From NCBI GenBank assembly GCA_948439405.1, contig CAOJNB010000011.1, forward strand, positions 1 to 54,093: a DNA stretch of 54,093 nt. Reading direction: 5' to 3'. The translations under genes and the position numbers were made by a program. Origin of the DNA: an uncultured Coriobacteriaceae bacterium (lineage in GTDB: Bacteria > Actinomycetota > Coriobacteriia > Coriobacteriales > Atopobiaceae). The notes beneath the pieces are model-generated. The model worked only from the letters and a program-made list of their open reading frames with translations, was not told the origin of the DNA and made no database searches. Positions 46,090 through 53,208 of this stretch are shown here, piece by piece. Each line of letters begins with the position of its first letter. Positions within the stretch are counted from its first letter, which is position 1.

Positions 46090-47355
46090 CTAGACGAGGG
46101 AGTCCGGGTCGTCGGACACCTCGGCGGCGTCGACGGCGGCCATCTGCTCGTGGATCCCGCAGTAGGCCGAGCCCGGGCGCGCCATGTTGCGGCAGCGCAC
46201 GCCGTTGGGCGCGACGTACTCGCAGCGGTGCTCCTGCTCCTCGTCCTCGCCGATGAGGTCCTCGGCGAGCCCTCCTGCCGCGCGCAGGTCGGCGACGACC
46301 CGGGCGGCGAGCTCCTCGTTCTTGATGTCGATGTGCATGCCGGTGAGACGGGCGGCGAGGCGGGCGTTCTGGCCGCGCTTGCCGATGGCGTTGGAGAGCT
46401 CCTCGTCGGGCACGATGACCGTGGCGTAGTTGTTCTCCTCGTCCACGAGCACGCTCGTGACGCGGGCGGGCGAGAGCGCGTTCTCGACGCAGCGCGCCGG
46501 GTCGTCGCTCCACTGGACCACGTCGACGCGCTCGCCGCGCAGCTCGCTGACGACGGTGCGCACGCGGCTGCCCTTGGGGCCGACGCATGCGCCCACCGGG
46601 TCGAGGCGGTCGTCGATCGAGCTCACGGCGACCTTGGAGCGCACGCCGGCCTCGCGGGCGACGGAGCGGATCTCGACGATGCCGTCGTAGACCTCGGGCA
46701 CCTCGAGCTCGAAGAGGCGGCGGATGAGGTCCGGGTGGGTGCGGCTCACCACGATCGAGGGACGGCTGCGCTCGCCGCGGATGGGCTGCACGTTGGCGTT
46801 CGGGTCGCGCACGTCGATGATGATCGCCTTCAGGCGCTGGTTGTGCGAGTAGCGCTCGCCCTGCGGGCGCTCGTTGCGCTCGTCGGGGAAGCGCTTGAGG
46901 TCGAAGTGGGGCAGCTCGGCCTCGACGCCCTCGCGGATCTTGATGATCGTGAAGTCCGGGGTGGACTGCAGGACGGTGCCGGTGATGATGTCGCCGATGC
47001 GCCCGGAGAACTCGCGGTAGATCTGCTCGCGGCCGGCGTTGCGCACGATCGCGTTGATCTCCTGCTTGGCGTGCTGGGCGGCGATGCGGCTCATGTCGGG
47101 CGGGGTGACGTCCTCGAGGTCGAACTCGGTGGGCTCGCCCTCCTCGTCGAGCGGCGAGTCCTCCTTGGGGACGCGCTCGTAGACGTAGAACCTGCCCGTG
47201 GAACGGTCGATCGTGACGCGCGCGCCGAAGGGCATGTGCATCACGTCGGCGTAGCTCTCGGCGAGCGACTTCTCGAGGCGGTCGAGCAGGTAGAGCTCGT
47301 CGATGTGCTTCTCCTGGCACAGGGCCATCAGCGCTTCCATCATCTCGGATGCCAT
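46090..47355 (-). CDS. nusA: Transcription termination/antitermination protein NusA with Cys/His-rich C-terminal extension
   Basis: RNA polymerase-bound factor for pausing, termination and antitermination. N-terminal domain (1 to about 130), S1 domain (about 138-205), KH1 (VGACVGPKGSRVRTVVSELR) and KH2 (SNAIGKRGQNARLAARLTGM) are clear. After KH2 comes a tail with C378, C388, C399 and H402 (HRCEYVAPNGVRC, then GSAYCGIHEQ), which looks like a small zinc-binding module, and an acidic end. The ribosome site GGAGG is 10 bases ahead. No separate ylxR gene lies between nusA and infB, where it often occurs in Gram-positives. Confidence 0.95.
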   Translation of the reverse strand: MASEMMEALMALCQEKHIDELYLLDRLEKSLAESYADVMHMPFGARVTIDRSTGRFYVYERVPKEDSPLDEEGEPTEFDLEDVTPPDMSRIAAQHAKQEINAIVRNAGREQIYREFSGRIGDIITGTVLQSTPDFTIIKIREGVEAELPHFDLKRFPDERNERPQGERYSHNQRLKAIIIDVRDPNANVQPIRGERSRPSIVVSRTHPDLIRRLFELEVPEVYDGIVEIRSVAREAGVRSKVAVSSIDDRLDPVGACVGPKGSRVRTVVSELRGERVDVVQWSDDPARCVENALSPARVTSVLVDEENNYATVIVPDEELSNAIGKRGQNARLAARLTGMHIDIKNEELAARVVADLRAAGGLAEDLIGEDEEQEHRCEYVAPNGVRCRNMARPGSAYCGIHEQMAAVDAAEVSDDPDSLV

Positions 47356-47371
47356 GGTGGGAATACCTCCG

Positions 47372-47878
47372 TCATCGATCGCTTCGCTTCCCGGCGGGCG
47401 CCGAGAAGTCGAAGGTCGGCTTGATCGTGCAGCTGCGGACGTCGCCGAGGGCGAAGTCGAACTCCCCGTCGTCGCAGGAGAGCGCCACGCGGCCGTCGCG
47501 CATCCCCAGCAGCTCGCCGGTGTAGCGGCGGCGCCCCTCGGTCGCGCGGGTCACGAGGCTCACCCGCTCGCCCGCGAAGCGCTCGAAGTCGCGCTCGCGG
47601 CGCAGCGGCCGGTCGAGCCCCGGGGAGGAGACCTCGAGCACGTAGGGGCGGTCGAAGGGGTCGCAGGCCTCCACGACGTCGGAGACCCAGCCCGTGTGCG
47701 AGGAGACCTCGTCGAGGGTGATCGGCGGCAGGGCCTCGTCGGCGTGGTCCACGCGCACGCACACGACGGCCTGGCCGCCCGCGAGCGTCGCCTCGACGTC
47801 GACGACGTCGGCGCCGTGGGACGCGGCCTCGCGCTCGAGCGCGGCGAGCAGGTCCAGGCGCACGGCCTCCAGGTCCAT
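47372..47878 (-). CDS. rimP: Ribosome maturation factor RimP
   Basis: Needed for 30S assembly before RbfA. 168 residues with the alpha/beta N-terminal domain (DVVDVEATLAGGQAVVCVRV), the signature YVLEVSSPGLDRPLRRERDF, and an Sm-like C-terminal domain (RYTGELLGMRDGRVAL). The ATG at 47878 follows GGAGGT by 5 bases. First gene of the rimP-nusA-infB operon, behind a promoter and leader terminator. Confidence 0.94.
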   Translation of the reverse strand: MDLEAVRLDLLAALEREAASHGADVVDVEATLAGGQAVVCVRVDHADEALPPITLDEVSSHTGWVSDVVEACDPFDRPYVLEVSSPGLDRPLRRERDFERFAGERVSLVTRATEGRRRYTGELLGMRDGRVALSCDDGEFDFALGDVRSCTIKPTFDFSAPAGKRSDR

Positions 47879-47899
47879 GCGGCACCTCCGAATCGCTAC

Positions 47900-47937
47900 A
47901 AAAAGGAAGCGGGGCGAAAGAGCGCCACCCCACTTCC
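47900..47937 (-). terminator. Terminator/attenuator in the rimP-nusA-infB leader
   Basis: Minus-strand 10-bp stem (GGAAGTGGGG against CCCCGCTTCC with one G-U pair), a 13-base loop, then TTTTT, ending 21 bases before the rimP ATG. It lies downstream of both the last importer gene and the rimP promoter, so it can end read-through from the importer operon and attenuate the nusA operon. Confidence 0.85.
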
Positions 47938-47962
47938 TCGACGGTCCAACTACATGCAATGG

Positions 47963-47992
47963 AATCTAACCACAGAACCCCACGTCGGTCAA
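47963..47992 (-). promoter_or_regulatory. Sigma-70 promoter of the rimP-nusA-infB operon
   Basis: Minus-strand -35 TTGACC (5 of 6 matches, 47987-47992) and -10 TAGATT (4 of 6, 47963-47968) with an 18-base spacer. Predicted start is about 20 bases before the leader terminator and about 78 before rimP. Confidence 0.75.
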
Positions 47993-48005
47993 GGATTCGC
48001 AGGTC

Positions 48006-48629
48006 TCACACACCCTCGCCGCCCCCGGCGACGAGCGCGGCGACGTCGACGCACCTCGTCGCCACGAGGCGCACGAGCGCCGGCGAGTGGGAGACGAGCA
48101 CGATGCCTATGCCGCGCTCCCCCGCCACGGAGAGCAGCGCGCGCCAGATCCGCGCCTGGGAGACGGCGTCGAACATGGTCGTCGCCTCGTCGGCCACGAG
48201 GTAGCGCGGCTCGCAGGCCAGCGCGCGCGCCACGCAGAAGCGCTGCAGCTCGCCGCCGGAGAGCTCGTGGGGGAAGCGGCGCAGCCAGCGGCGCTCGATC
48301 CCCAGGGCGTCGAGCAGCGCCGCGTCGGCGCCGCCGGCCTCCTCCAGGGCGTCACCCATGCGCATGAGCGGGTCGCAGGCGAGCTCGGGGTGCTGCATGA
48401 CGAGCTGGACCGGGCAGGCGCCGCGCGCGGGGAGCGGCTCGCCGTCGCAGAGCACCTCGCCGGAGGCCGGCTCCAGGTAGCCGGCGAGCAGGCGGCACAG
48501 CGTCGTCTTGCCCGTGCCGGACGGCGCCGTGAGCGCGACGCGCTCGCCGCCGGCGACGGCGAGGTCGACCCCCTCGAACAGCGTCCTGCCGCAGGGGTAG
48601 GAGAACGAGACCCCCCTGGCCTCAAGCAT
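48006..48629 (-). CDS. Peptide/nickel-type ABC importer ATPase, short second subunit
   Basis: Second ATPase of the importer (OppF/NikE position). Walker A APSGTGKTT, signature LSGGELQRFCVARAL, Walker B YLVADEATTMFD, switch SHSPALV. At 207 residues it is shorter than NikE (about 270) or OppF (over 300) and lacks the oligopeptide C-terminal extension. It overlaps the upstream ATPase gene by 8 bases. It ends 14 bases before the rimP promoter. Confidence 0.86.
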   Translation of the reverse strand: MLEARGVSFSYPCGRTLFEGVDLAVAGGERVALTAPSGTGKTTLCRLLAGYLEPASGEVLCDGEPLPARGACPVQLVMQHPELACDPLMRMGDALEEAGGADAALLDALGIERRWLRRFPHELSGGELQRFCVARALACEPRYLVADEATTMFDAVSQARIWRALLSVAGERGIGIVLVSHSPALVRLVATRCVDVAALVAGGGEGV

Positions 48630-49536
48630 GCGCGGCCCCCTCCTCCCCGGGCAGGCGCATCCCGTGCTCCGGGAGCGCGTGCCACAGCTCGCGCGAGAAC
48701 GGGTGGCGCAGCAGCTCGGGCGACGCGAAGCTCGCCGTCGAGGTCTCCTCCACGACGGTCCCGTCGCGGAACACCGCCACGCGGTCGGCGACGCGCAGCG
48801 CGAGCTCGATGTCGTGCGTGATCAGCAGGACCCCTCCCCCCTCGTCGGCGAAGGCGCGCAGGTCGGCGAGGGCGCGGACGGCGAGCTCGAGGTCGAGGCC
48901 GGGCGTCGGCTCGTCGGCCACGACGAGGCGCGGCTCGTCCATCAGCGCGCAGCACAGCAGCACGCGCCGCGCCATCCCGCCCGACAGCTCGAAGGGGTAG
49001 AGGTCGGCGACCTCCTCGCCGAGCCCGTAGCGCGCGAAGAGCGCCCGGCGGCGGCGCGCGCGGGCCTCGGCCGTCTCGCCGGGGCGCGGCACGCCCTCGA
49101 CCTGGCGGCCCACGCGCATGAGCGGGTCGAGGTGGGCGACGCTCTGCGGCACGAGCGACACGCCGCGCCCGCGCAGGGCCGCGAGCCCCGCCGCGTCGCG
49201 CTCCTCGCCGTCGAACCAGACGCGCCCCGTGACGCGCGCGTTGGGCTCGAAGAGGCCGAGCACGGAGTCGGCCACGAGGGTCTTGCCGGAGCCCGACGCC
49301 CCCACGACGGCGACGACCTCGCCGACGTGGACGGAGACGGACAGGTCGTGGATCACCTCGACCTCGCGCTGGCGGGCGCGCAGGAAGGGGGCGTCCTCCT
49401 CGTACATGCGGAAGGCCACGGAGAGCCCCTCCACCTGGAGCAGGTGGTGGCCGCCGTCGTGGCGCGAGCGCGCCGCGTGCGCGTGGTGGTGGTGCAGGGC
49501 CTCGCCCTCGTGGGCGCCGTGCGTCGCCTCGTCCAT
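48622..49536 (-). CDS. Peptide/nickel-type ABC importer ATPase with His-rich N-terminus
   Basis: First ATPase of the importer (OppD/NikD position), 304 residues. Walker A GASGSGKT, signature ELSGGMARRVLLCCAL, Walker B LVVADEPTPGLD, and a C-terminal oligopeptide-family ending (HPFSRELWHALPEHGMRLPG). Ahead of the ATPase there are ten histidines in the first 31 residues (H6, H9, H15-18, H20, H26, H30, H31), suggesting metal binding. The ATG at 49536 follows GGGAGGT closely, so the His-rich start is well supported. This favours a nickel, cobalt or other metal substrate over plain peptide. Confidence 0.87.
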   Translation of the reverse strand: MDEATHGAHEGEALHHHHAHAARSRHDGGHHLLQVEGLSVAFRMYEEDAPFLRARQREVEVIHDLSVSVHVGEVVAVVGASGSGKTLVADSVLGLFEPNARVTGRVWFDGEERDAAGLAALRGRGVSLVPQSVAHLDPLMRVGRQVEGVPRPGETAEARARRRRALFARYGLGEEVADLYPFELSGGMARRVLLCCALMDEPRLVVADEPTPGLDLELAVRALADLRAFADEGGGVLLITHDIELALRVADRVAVFRDGTVVEETSTASFASPELLRHPFSRELWHALPEHGMRLPGEEGAAHA

Positions 49537-49545
49537 GCCACCTCC

Positions 49546-50424
49546 CTACTCCTGGGCCCCGTGGGCGTCCACGAGCCGGCGCAGGCTCGTGCCGGCCACG
49601 TCGAACAGGGCGACGCAGGCGAGCAGCGACAGCCCCGGGAACACCGCGAGCCACCAGACGCCGGCGGACAGGTGGGACATCGCCTCGCTGAGGATCACGC
49701 CGATCGCCGGCTGCTCGGGCGGGAGCCCGAAGCCGAGGAAGGTGATCGAGGCCTCGTGCAGGATCGCGTGCGGGAACAGCAGGACGAGGCCGACGAGGAA
49801 CTGGGGCAGCACGTGCGGGAGCATGTGGCGCAGCGCGACGTCGAGGCGGCTGCGCCCGAGCCGGTACGCCATCCGCACGTAGTCGGCCTCGCGACACTGC
49901 AGCACCTCGCCGCGCACGACGCGCGTGAGGTTGCCCCAGTGCGTGAGGGCGACGCCGACCGTCACCCCGAGGGTCCCCCTGCCGAGGGCGTAGGAGACGA
50001 GCACGAGCAGCACCATGTGCGGCACGCTCATCACGAGGTCGACGAGCCAGGACACCACGGCGTCGGCCCTGCGGCCGCCGAGCGCTGCGACGCAGCCGAG
50101 CACGAGGGCGACGAGGGCGGAGACGCCCGCCGCGAGCAGCCCGATCGCGAGGCTCGTCGAGAGGCCCGCGAGCGTGCGGCAGAGCACGTCGCGCCCCATC
50201 CAGTCTGTGCCGAAGGGGTGCTCCGGGCAGGGCGGGACGTTCTTGGCGGCGAAGTCCGTCGCGCGGGCGGCCCCGCCGACCGCGAGCCCGGCGACGAGGG
50301 CGCAGGCGAGCAGGACGACGCACGCGACGAGCAGCGCGAGGGCGCGGCGGCGGTTGGGCAGCCCCGTGCCCTCCGGCTCGTGCAGCACGCGGCGCGGCGC
50401 CGCGGCCCCGGTGACGTCAGGCAT
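49546..50424 (-). CDS. Peptide/nickel-type ABC importer permease (DppC/NikC-like)
   Basis: Second membrane subunit, 292 residues: one N-terminal helix (LALLVACVVLLACALVAGLA), a periplasmic loop with HPFGTDWMGRDVLCRTLAG as in NikC/DppC, then five further helices and the EAA-type loop (YVRMAYRLGRSRLDVALRHM). It overlaps the upstream permease by 8 bases. Confidence 0.9.
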   Translation of the reverse strand: MPDVTGAAAPRRVLHEPEGTGLPNRRRALALLVACVVLLACALVAGLAVGGAARATDFAAKNVPPCPEHPFGTDWMGRDVLCRTLAGLSTSLAIGLLAAGVSALVALVLGCVAALGGRRADAVVSWLVDLVMSVPHMVLLVLVSYALGRGTLGVTVGVALTHWGNLTRVVRGEVLQCREADYVRMAYRLGRSRLDVALRHMLPHVLPQFLVGLVLLFPHAILHEASITFLGFGLPPEQPAIGVILSEAMSHLSAGVWWLAVFPGLSLLACVALFDVAGTSLRRLVDAHGAQE

Positions 50425-51433
50425 GGTCCGCCCCCCTCCCGATGCGAGGGTCCAGCACGCCGTAGAGGAGGTTGGCGACGAGGTTGCCGGCGAACACGAG
50501 CGCGGCGGAGAACAGCGCGATGCCGGCGAGCAGGGCCACGTCGCCGCCGAGGCCCGCCGTCACGGCGGCCTGGCCCAGCCCCGGGTAGGAGAAGACCTGC
50601 TCGACGAGGACCGAGCCCCCGAACACCTCGGAGATCGAGGCGAACTGGAGCGTCAGGGCGGGCAGCGCGAGGTTGCGCAGCCCGTGGCGGCGGACGGCCT
50701 GCCAGCGCGAGAGCCCGCGGGCGCGCGCGAAGCGCATGTAGTCGCTCTCGAGCACGTCGATCGTCTTCTCGCGCGTGTGCAGCGCGATGTTGGCCACGCC
50801 GGTGAGCGAGAGGGTGAGCGCGGGCAGGACGATGTGGCGCGCGGCGTCGGCGAGGGTGACGTCGGCCTCGGAGACGCCGATCGGCACCGAGAAGCCGACG
50901 GGGAACCAGCCCAGGCGGACGGCGAAGAGCATGAGCAGGAGCAGCGCGAGCCAGAAGGTCGGCGTCGAGGAGAGCACGAGGCAGTAGCCCTTCACGAGGC
51001 GGTCGAGCAGCGAGCCGCGCCGCATGCCCGCCGCCAGCCCGAGCGCGAGGCCGATCGCGCCGCCCGCGAGCCAGGAGAGCGCCATGAGCGCGAGCGAGCT
51101 CGTGGCCCGGTTCGCGATGACCTCGGCGACCGGCGCGTTGAAGCGCAGCGAGGTGCCGAGGTCGCCGCGCAGCAGGTCGCCGAGCCAGGAGAGGTAGCGC
51201 TCGAGCAGCGGCGTCCCCTGCCCCCAGTACTCGGCGAGCTGGGCGCGCTTGGCCTCGCTCATCGAGAGGTAGGCCGCCTGGCCCACGTTGGACTGCACGG
51301 GGTCGATCGGCGAGAGGCTCACGAGCGCGAACACCACGAAGCTCACGGCGAGCATGAGCAGGGCGAGGCGCAGCAGCGCGGAGAGGGCGGGGCGCAGGCG
51401 TGCGGCCGCGCGCGACGTGCGACGCTCCCCCAT
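50417..51433 (-). CDS. Peptide/nickel-type ABC importer permease (DppB/NikB-like)
   Basis: First membrane subunit, 338 residues with about six hydrophobic segments. Conserved SPIDPVQ near the first helix, GDLGTSLRFNAPVAEVIANR, the EAA-like loop DYMRFARARGLSRWQAVRRH and SVLVEQVFSYPGLGQ match NikB/DppB/OppB. It begins one base before the end of the binding-protein gene frame, so the two are translationally coupled. Confidence 0.91.
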   Translation of the reverse strand: MGERRTSRAAARLRPALSALLRLALLMLAVSFVVFALVSLSPIDPVQSNVGQAAYLSMSEAKRAQLAEYWGQGTPLLERYLSWLGDLLRGDLGTSLRFNAPVAEVIANRATSSLALMALSWLAGGAIGLALGLAAGMRRGSLLDRLVKGYCLVLSSTPTFWLALLLLMLFAVRLGWFPVGFSVPIGVSEADVTLADAARHIVLPALTLSLTGVANIALHTREKTIDVLESDYMRFARARGLSRWQAVRRHGLRNLALPALTLQFASISEVFGGSVLVEQVFSYPGLGQAAVTAGLGGDVALLAGIALFSAALVFAGNLVANLLYGVLDPRIGRGADHA

Positions 51434-53062
51434 CTAGTCCCAGCTCCAGGCATCGACGTTGTTGACGAGCGACCAGCCGTGCCCGTGCGGGTGCGGCTTC
51501 TGCTCGGCGACGCTGAGGCCCTCGCGCTTGAAGTAGAGGTGGTCGACGTTGGCGAACCACACCCAGGGGGCGTCGCCCTGCGGCGCGCAGCCGGCCGCGC
51601 CGTCCCACATCGCGTCCTGCCACAGCCCGAACGACTCCTCGACCGTCGGGCAGGCGAGCGCCCGGTCCATGTAGGAGTCGGTCGACGCGCTCGCGTAGCC
51701 GGAGAAGTTCGAGGACCCGGTGGAGTAGTAGACGTTGTAGACCTCGTTGGGGTTGTTGGCCCCCCACCCCCACATCACGGGGTCTGCGTACTGGCGGGCG
51801 TAGATCTCGTCCCAGCTCCCGCCGCGCGGGGACACCTCGATGCCGAGCTCGGCCATCTGGTTGGCGAACTCCTCGGCGCAGGCCTGGCGCACCGAGTCGC
51901 CCGAGGGGTACCACAGGTCGAAGGCCGCGCGCACGCCGTCGCGCTCGCGCACGCCGTCCTCGCCGGGCTCCCAGCCCGCCTCGTCGAGCAGCCCCTTGGC
52001 GCGGACCGCGTCCGTCCCGCAGGCCATGTCCTCGCTGTACCACGGCATCCCGTCTCCCACGCAGTAGGCGACGTGGCCGTAGCCGTCGAGGACGTTGTCG
52101 ATGAAGGTGTCGCGGTCGATGCCGTAGTTGATCGCGCGGCGCACGGCGACGTCGCAGGTGACGTCGTTGCCGACCTCGTAGTCCACCCCCTGCTCCGTGC
52201 GGGTCCCGCCTGCCGCGGGCATCGGCAGCGAGACGCCGCGCGAGTCGACGGACTCGCACCTCAGCAGCTCGTAGCCCGCGGGCAGGCTGTCGACGAGGGT
52301 CGCCGCGGTATAGGCGACGTCCACCTCGCCGGACTCGGCCGCCGCGAGCGAGGCGTCCTCCTCCATGAAGACGACGACGAGGCGCTCCATGAGCGGGGCG
52401 TCGCCGTAGTAGTCGGGGTTCGCGACGAGGATGGCCTGCTGGCCGCGGTCCCACTGCTCAAGCACGTAGCGGCCGCTGCCGACCGGGTTCGAGCCATAGT
52501 CGCCACCGTAGGCGTGCTCGGGCACGATGCCCACCACGGCGAGCGTGTAGAGCAGGGCGTTGTAGGGCTTGTTGAGCCTGATCTCGACCGTGCGCCCGTC
52601 GAGGGCGACGGCCTCCTCGACCATGGAGAGGTCGCACGCCGAGGCCTCGCCGTGCGCGATGCCGTTGACGGTGAAGGCGACGTCGCCCGCCACGAGCGGC
52701 TCGCCGTCGGTGAAGCGCACGTCGTCGCGAATCGTGAACGTCCAGGTGAGGCCGTCCCCCGAGCAGGAGTACTCGGTCGCGAGGTCGTTGACGAGGCTCA
52801 TGTCGGCGGTCGTGCGCACGAGCGTCGACTGGATCAGCGGCTCGTGGACGTGCTCGCCGCAGCCCCAGTCCACGAGCGGGTCGAAGCCGGCGGCGGGCTC
52901 GGAGGCGGGCGTCATCGAGACGACGACCTGCGTCGCGTCTCGCTCGGAGCCCTCCTCGGAGGCCTCCCCGCCGCCCGAGCAGGCGGCAAGCGAGAGGCCC
53001 GCCCCCGCAGCCGCGGCCAGAGCGGCCCCCCTGAGCGCGGCGCGCCTCGTCATCGTCGGCAT
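51434..53062 (-). CDS. ABC importer solute-binding lipoprotein (SBP family 5; NikA/DppA-like)
   Basis: Captures substrate outside the cell. The N-terminus has a twin-arginine-like motif TRRAAL (R6, R7), an Ala-rich hydrophobic core and a lipobox LAAC with C28 as lipid anchor, then a Gly/Ser/Glu linker. The body shows SBP5 motifs (LTWTFTIRDDVRFTDGEPL, NPVGSGRYVLEQW, AVRRAINYGIDRDTFIDNVL) and ends KPHPHGHGWSLVNNVDAWSWD less its last residue; the clustered His may touch a metal or chelate. 542 residues. The ATG at 53062 follows GGGAG. Peptide binding remains possible. Confidence 0.9.
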   Translation of the reverse strand: MPTMTRRAALRGAALAAAAGAGLSLAACSGGGEASEEGSERDATQVVVSMTPASEPAAGFDPLVDWGCGEHVHEPLIQSTLVRTTADMSLVNDLATEYSCSGDGLTWTFTIRDDVRFTDGEPLVAGDVAFTVNGIAHGEASACDLSMVEEAVALDGRTVEIRLNKPYNALLYTLAVVGIVPEHAYGGDYGSNPVGSGRYVLEQWDRGQQAILVANPDYYGDAPLMERLVVVFMEEDASLAAAESGEVDVAYTAATLVDSLPAGYELLRCESVDSRGVSLPMPAAGGTRTEQGVDYEVGNDVTCDVAVRRAINYGIDRDTFIDNVLDGYGHVAYCVGDGMPWYSEDMACGTDAVRAKGLLDEAGWEPGEDGVRERDGVRAAFDLWYPSGDSVRQACAEEFANQMAELGIEVSPRGGSWDEIYARQYADPVMWGWGANNPNEVYNVYYSTGSSNFSGYASASTDSYMDRALACPTVEESFGLWQDAMWDGAAGCAPQGDAPWVWFANVDHLYFKREGLSVAEQKPHPHGHGWSLVNNVDAWSWD

Positions 53063-53100
53063 GGCTCTCCCTTCGTCCGGTGCGCGGCCCCGACGGCCGG

Positions 53101-53130
53101 CGCCTCCCCATCCTATCCGAAGGGGAGGCG
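53101..53130 (-). promoter_or_regulatory. Hairpin in the importer operon leader
   Basis: Perfect 9-bp stem CGCCTCCCC / GGGGAGGCG with a 12-base loop, 38 bases before the binding-protein ATG and just downstream of the AT-rich putative promoter region. No T run follows. It could stabilise the 5' end of the message or be part of a regulatory RNA; neither is shown. Confidence 0.5.
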
Positions 53131-53133
53131 CGG

Positions 53134-53159
53134 TATTACGAAAAACTGAAGAATATTAC
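53134..53159 (-). promoter_or_regulatory. AT-rich putative promoter/operator with 20-base-spaced repeats
   Basis: Two GTAATA direct repeats on the minus strand (53154-53159 and 53134-53139), exactly 20 bases apart, or two helical turns, in an AT-rich island of an otherwise GC-rich region. Each contains a TAATAT/TAATAC that could be a -10. It may be a promoter with an operator for the importer operon; no regulator site could be matched. Confidence 0.4.
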
Positions 53160-53174
53160 TGAGCGCGACGAAGG

Positions 53175-53202
53175 GACCCCGCCGGGTGGCCCCGGCGGGG
53201 TC
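53175..53202 (-). terminator. Hairpin downstream of leuS
   Basis: Perfect 12-bp stem GACCCCGCCGGG / CCCGGCGGGGTC with a 4-base loop, beginning 7 bases after the leuS stop. The following CCTTCG is a poor T run, but stem strength and position fit a terminator. Confidence 0.65.
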
Positions 53203-53208
53203 GGACGC

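Noticed and set aside
53134..53159. Direct repeats as a remnant of a CRISPR array
   Set aside because: Only two copies of 6 bases with 14 between; no cas gene in the window and no longer repeats.
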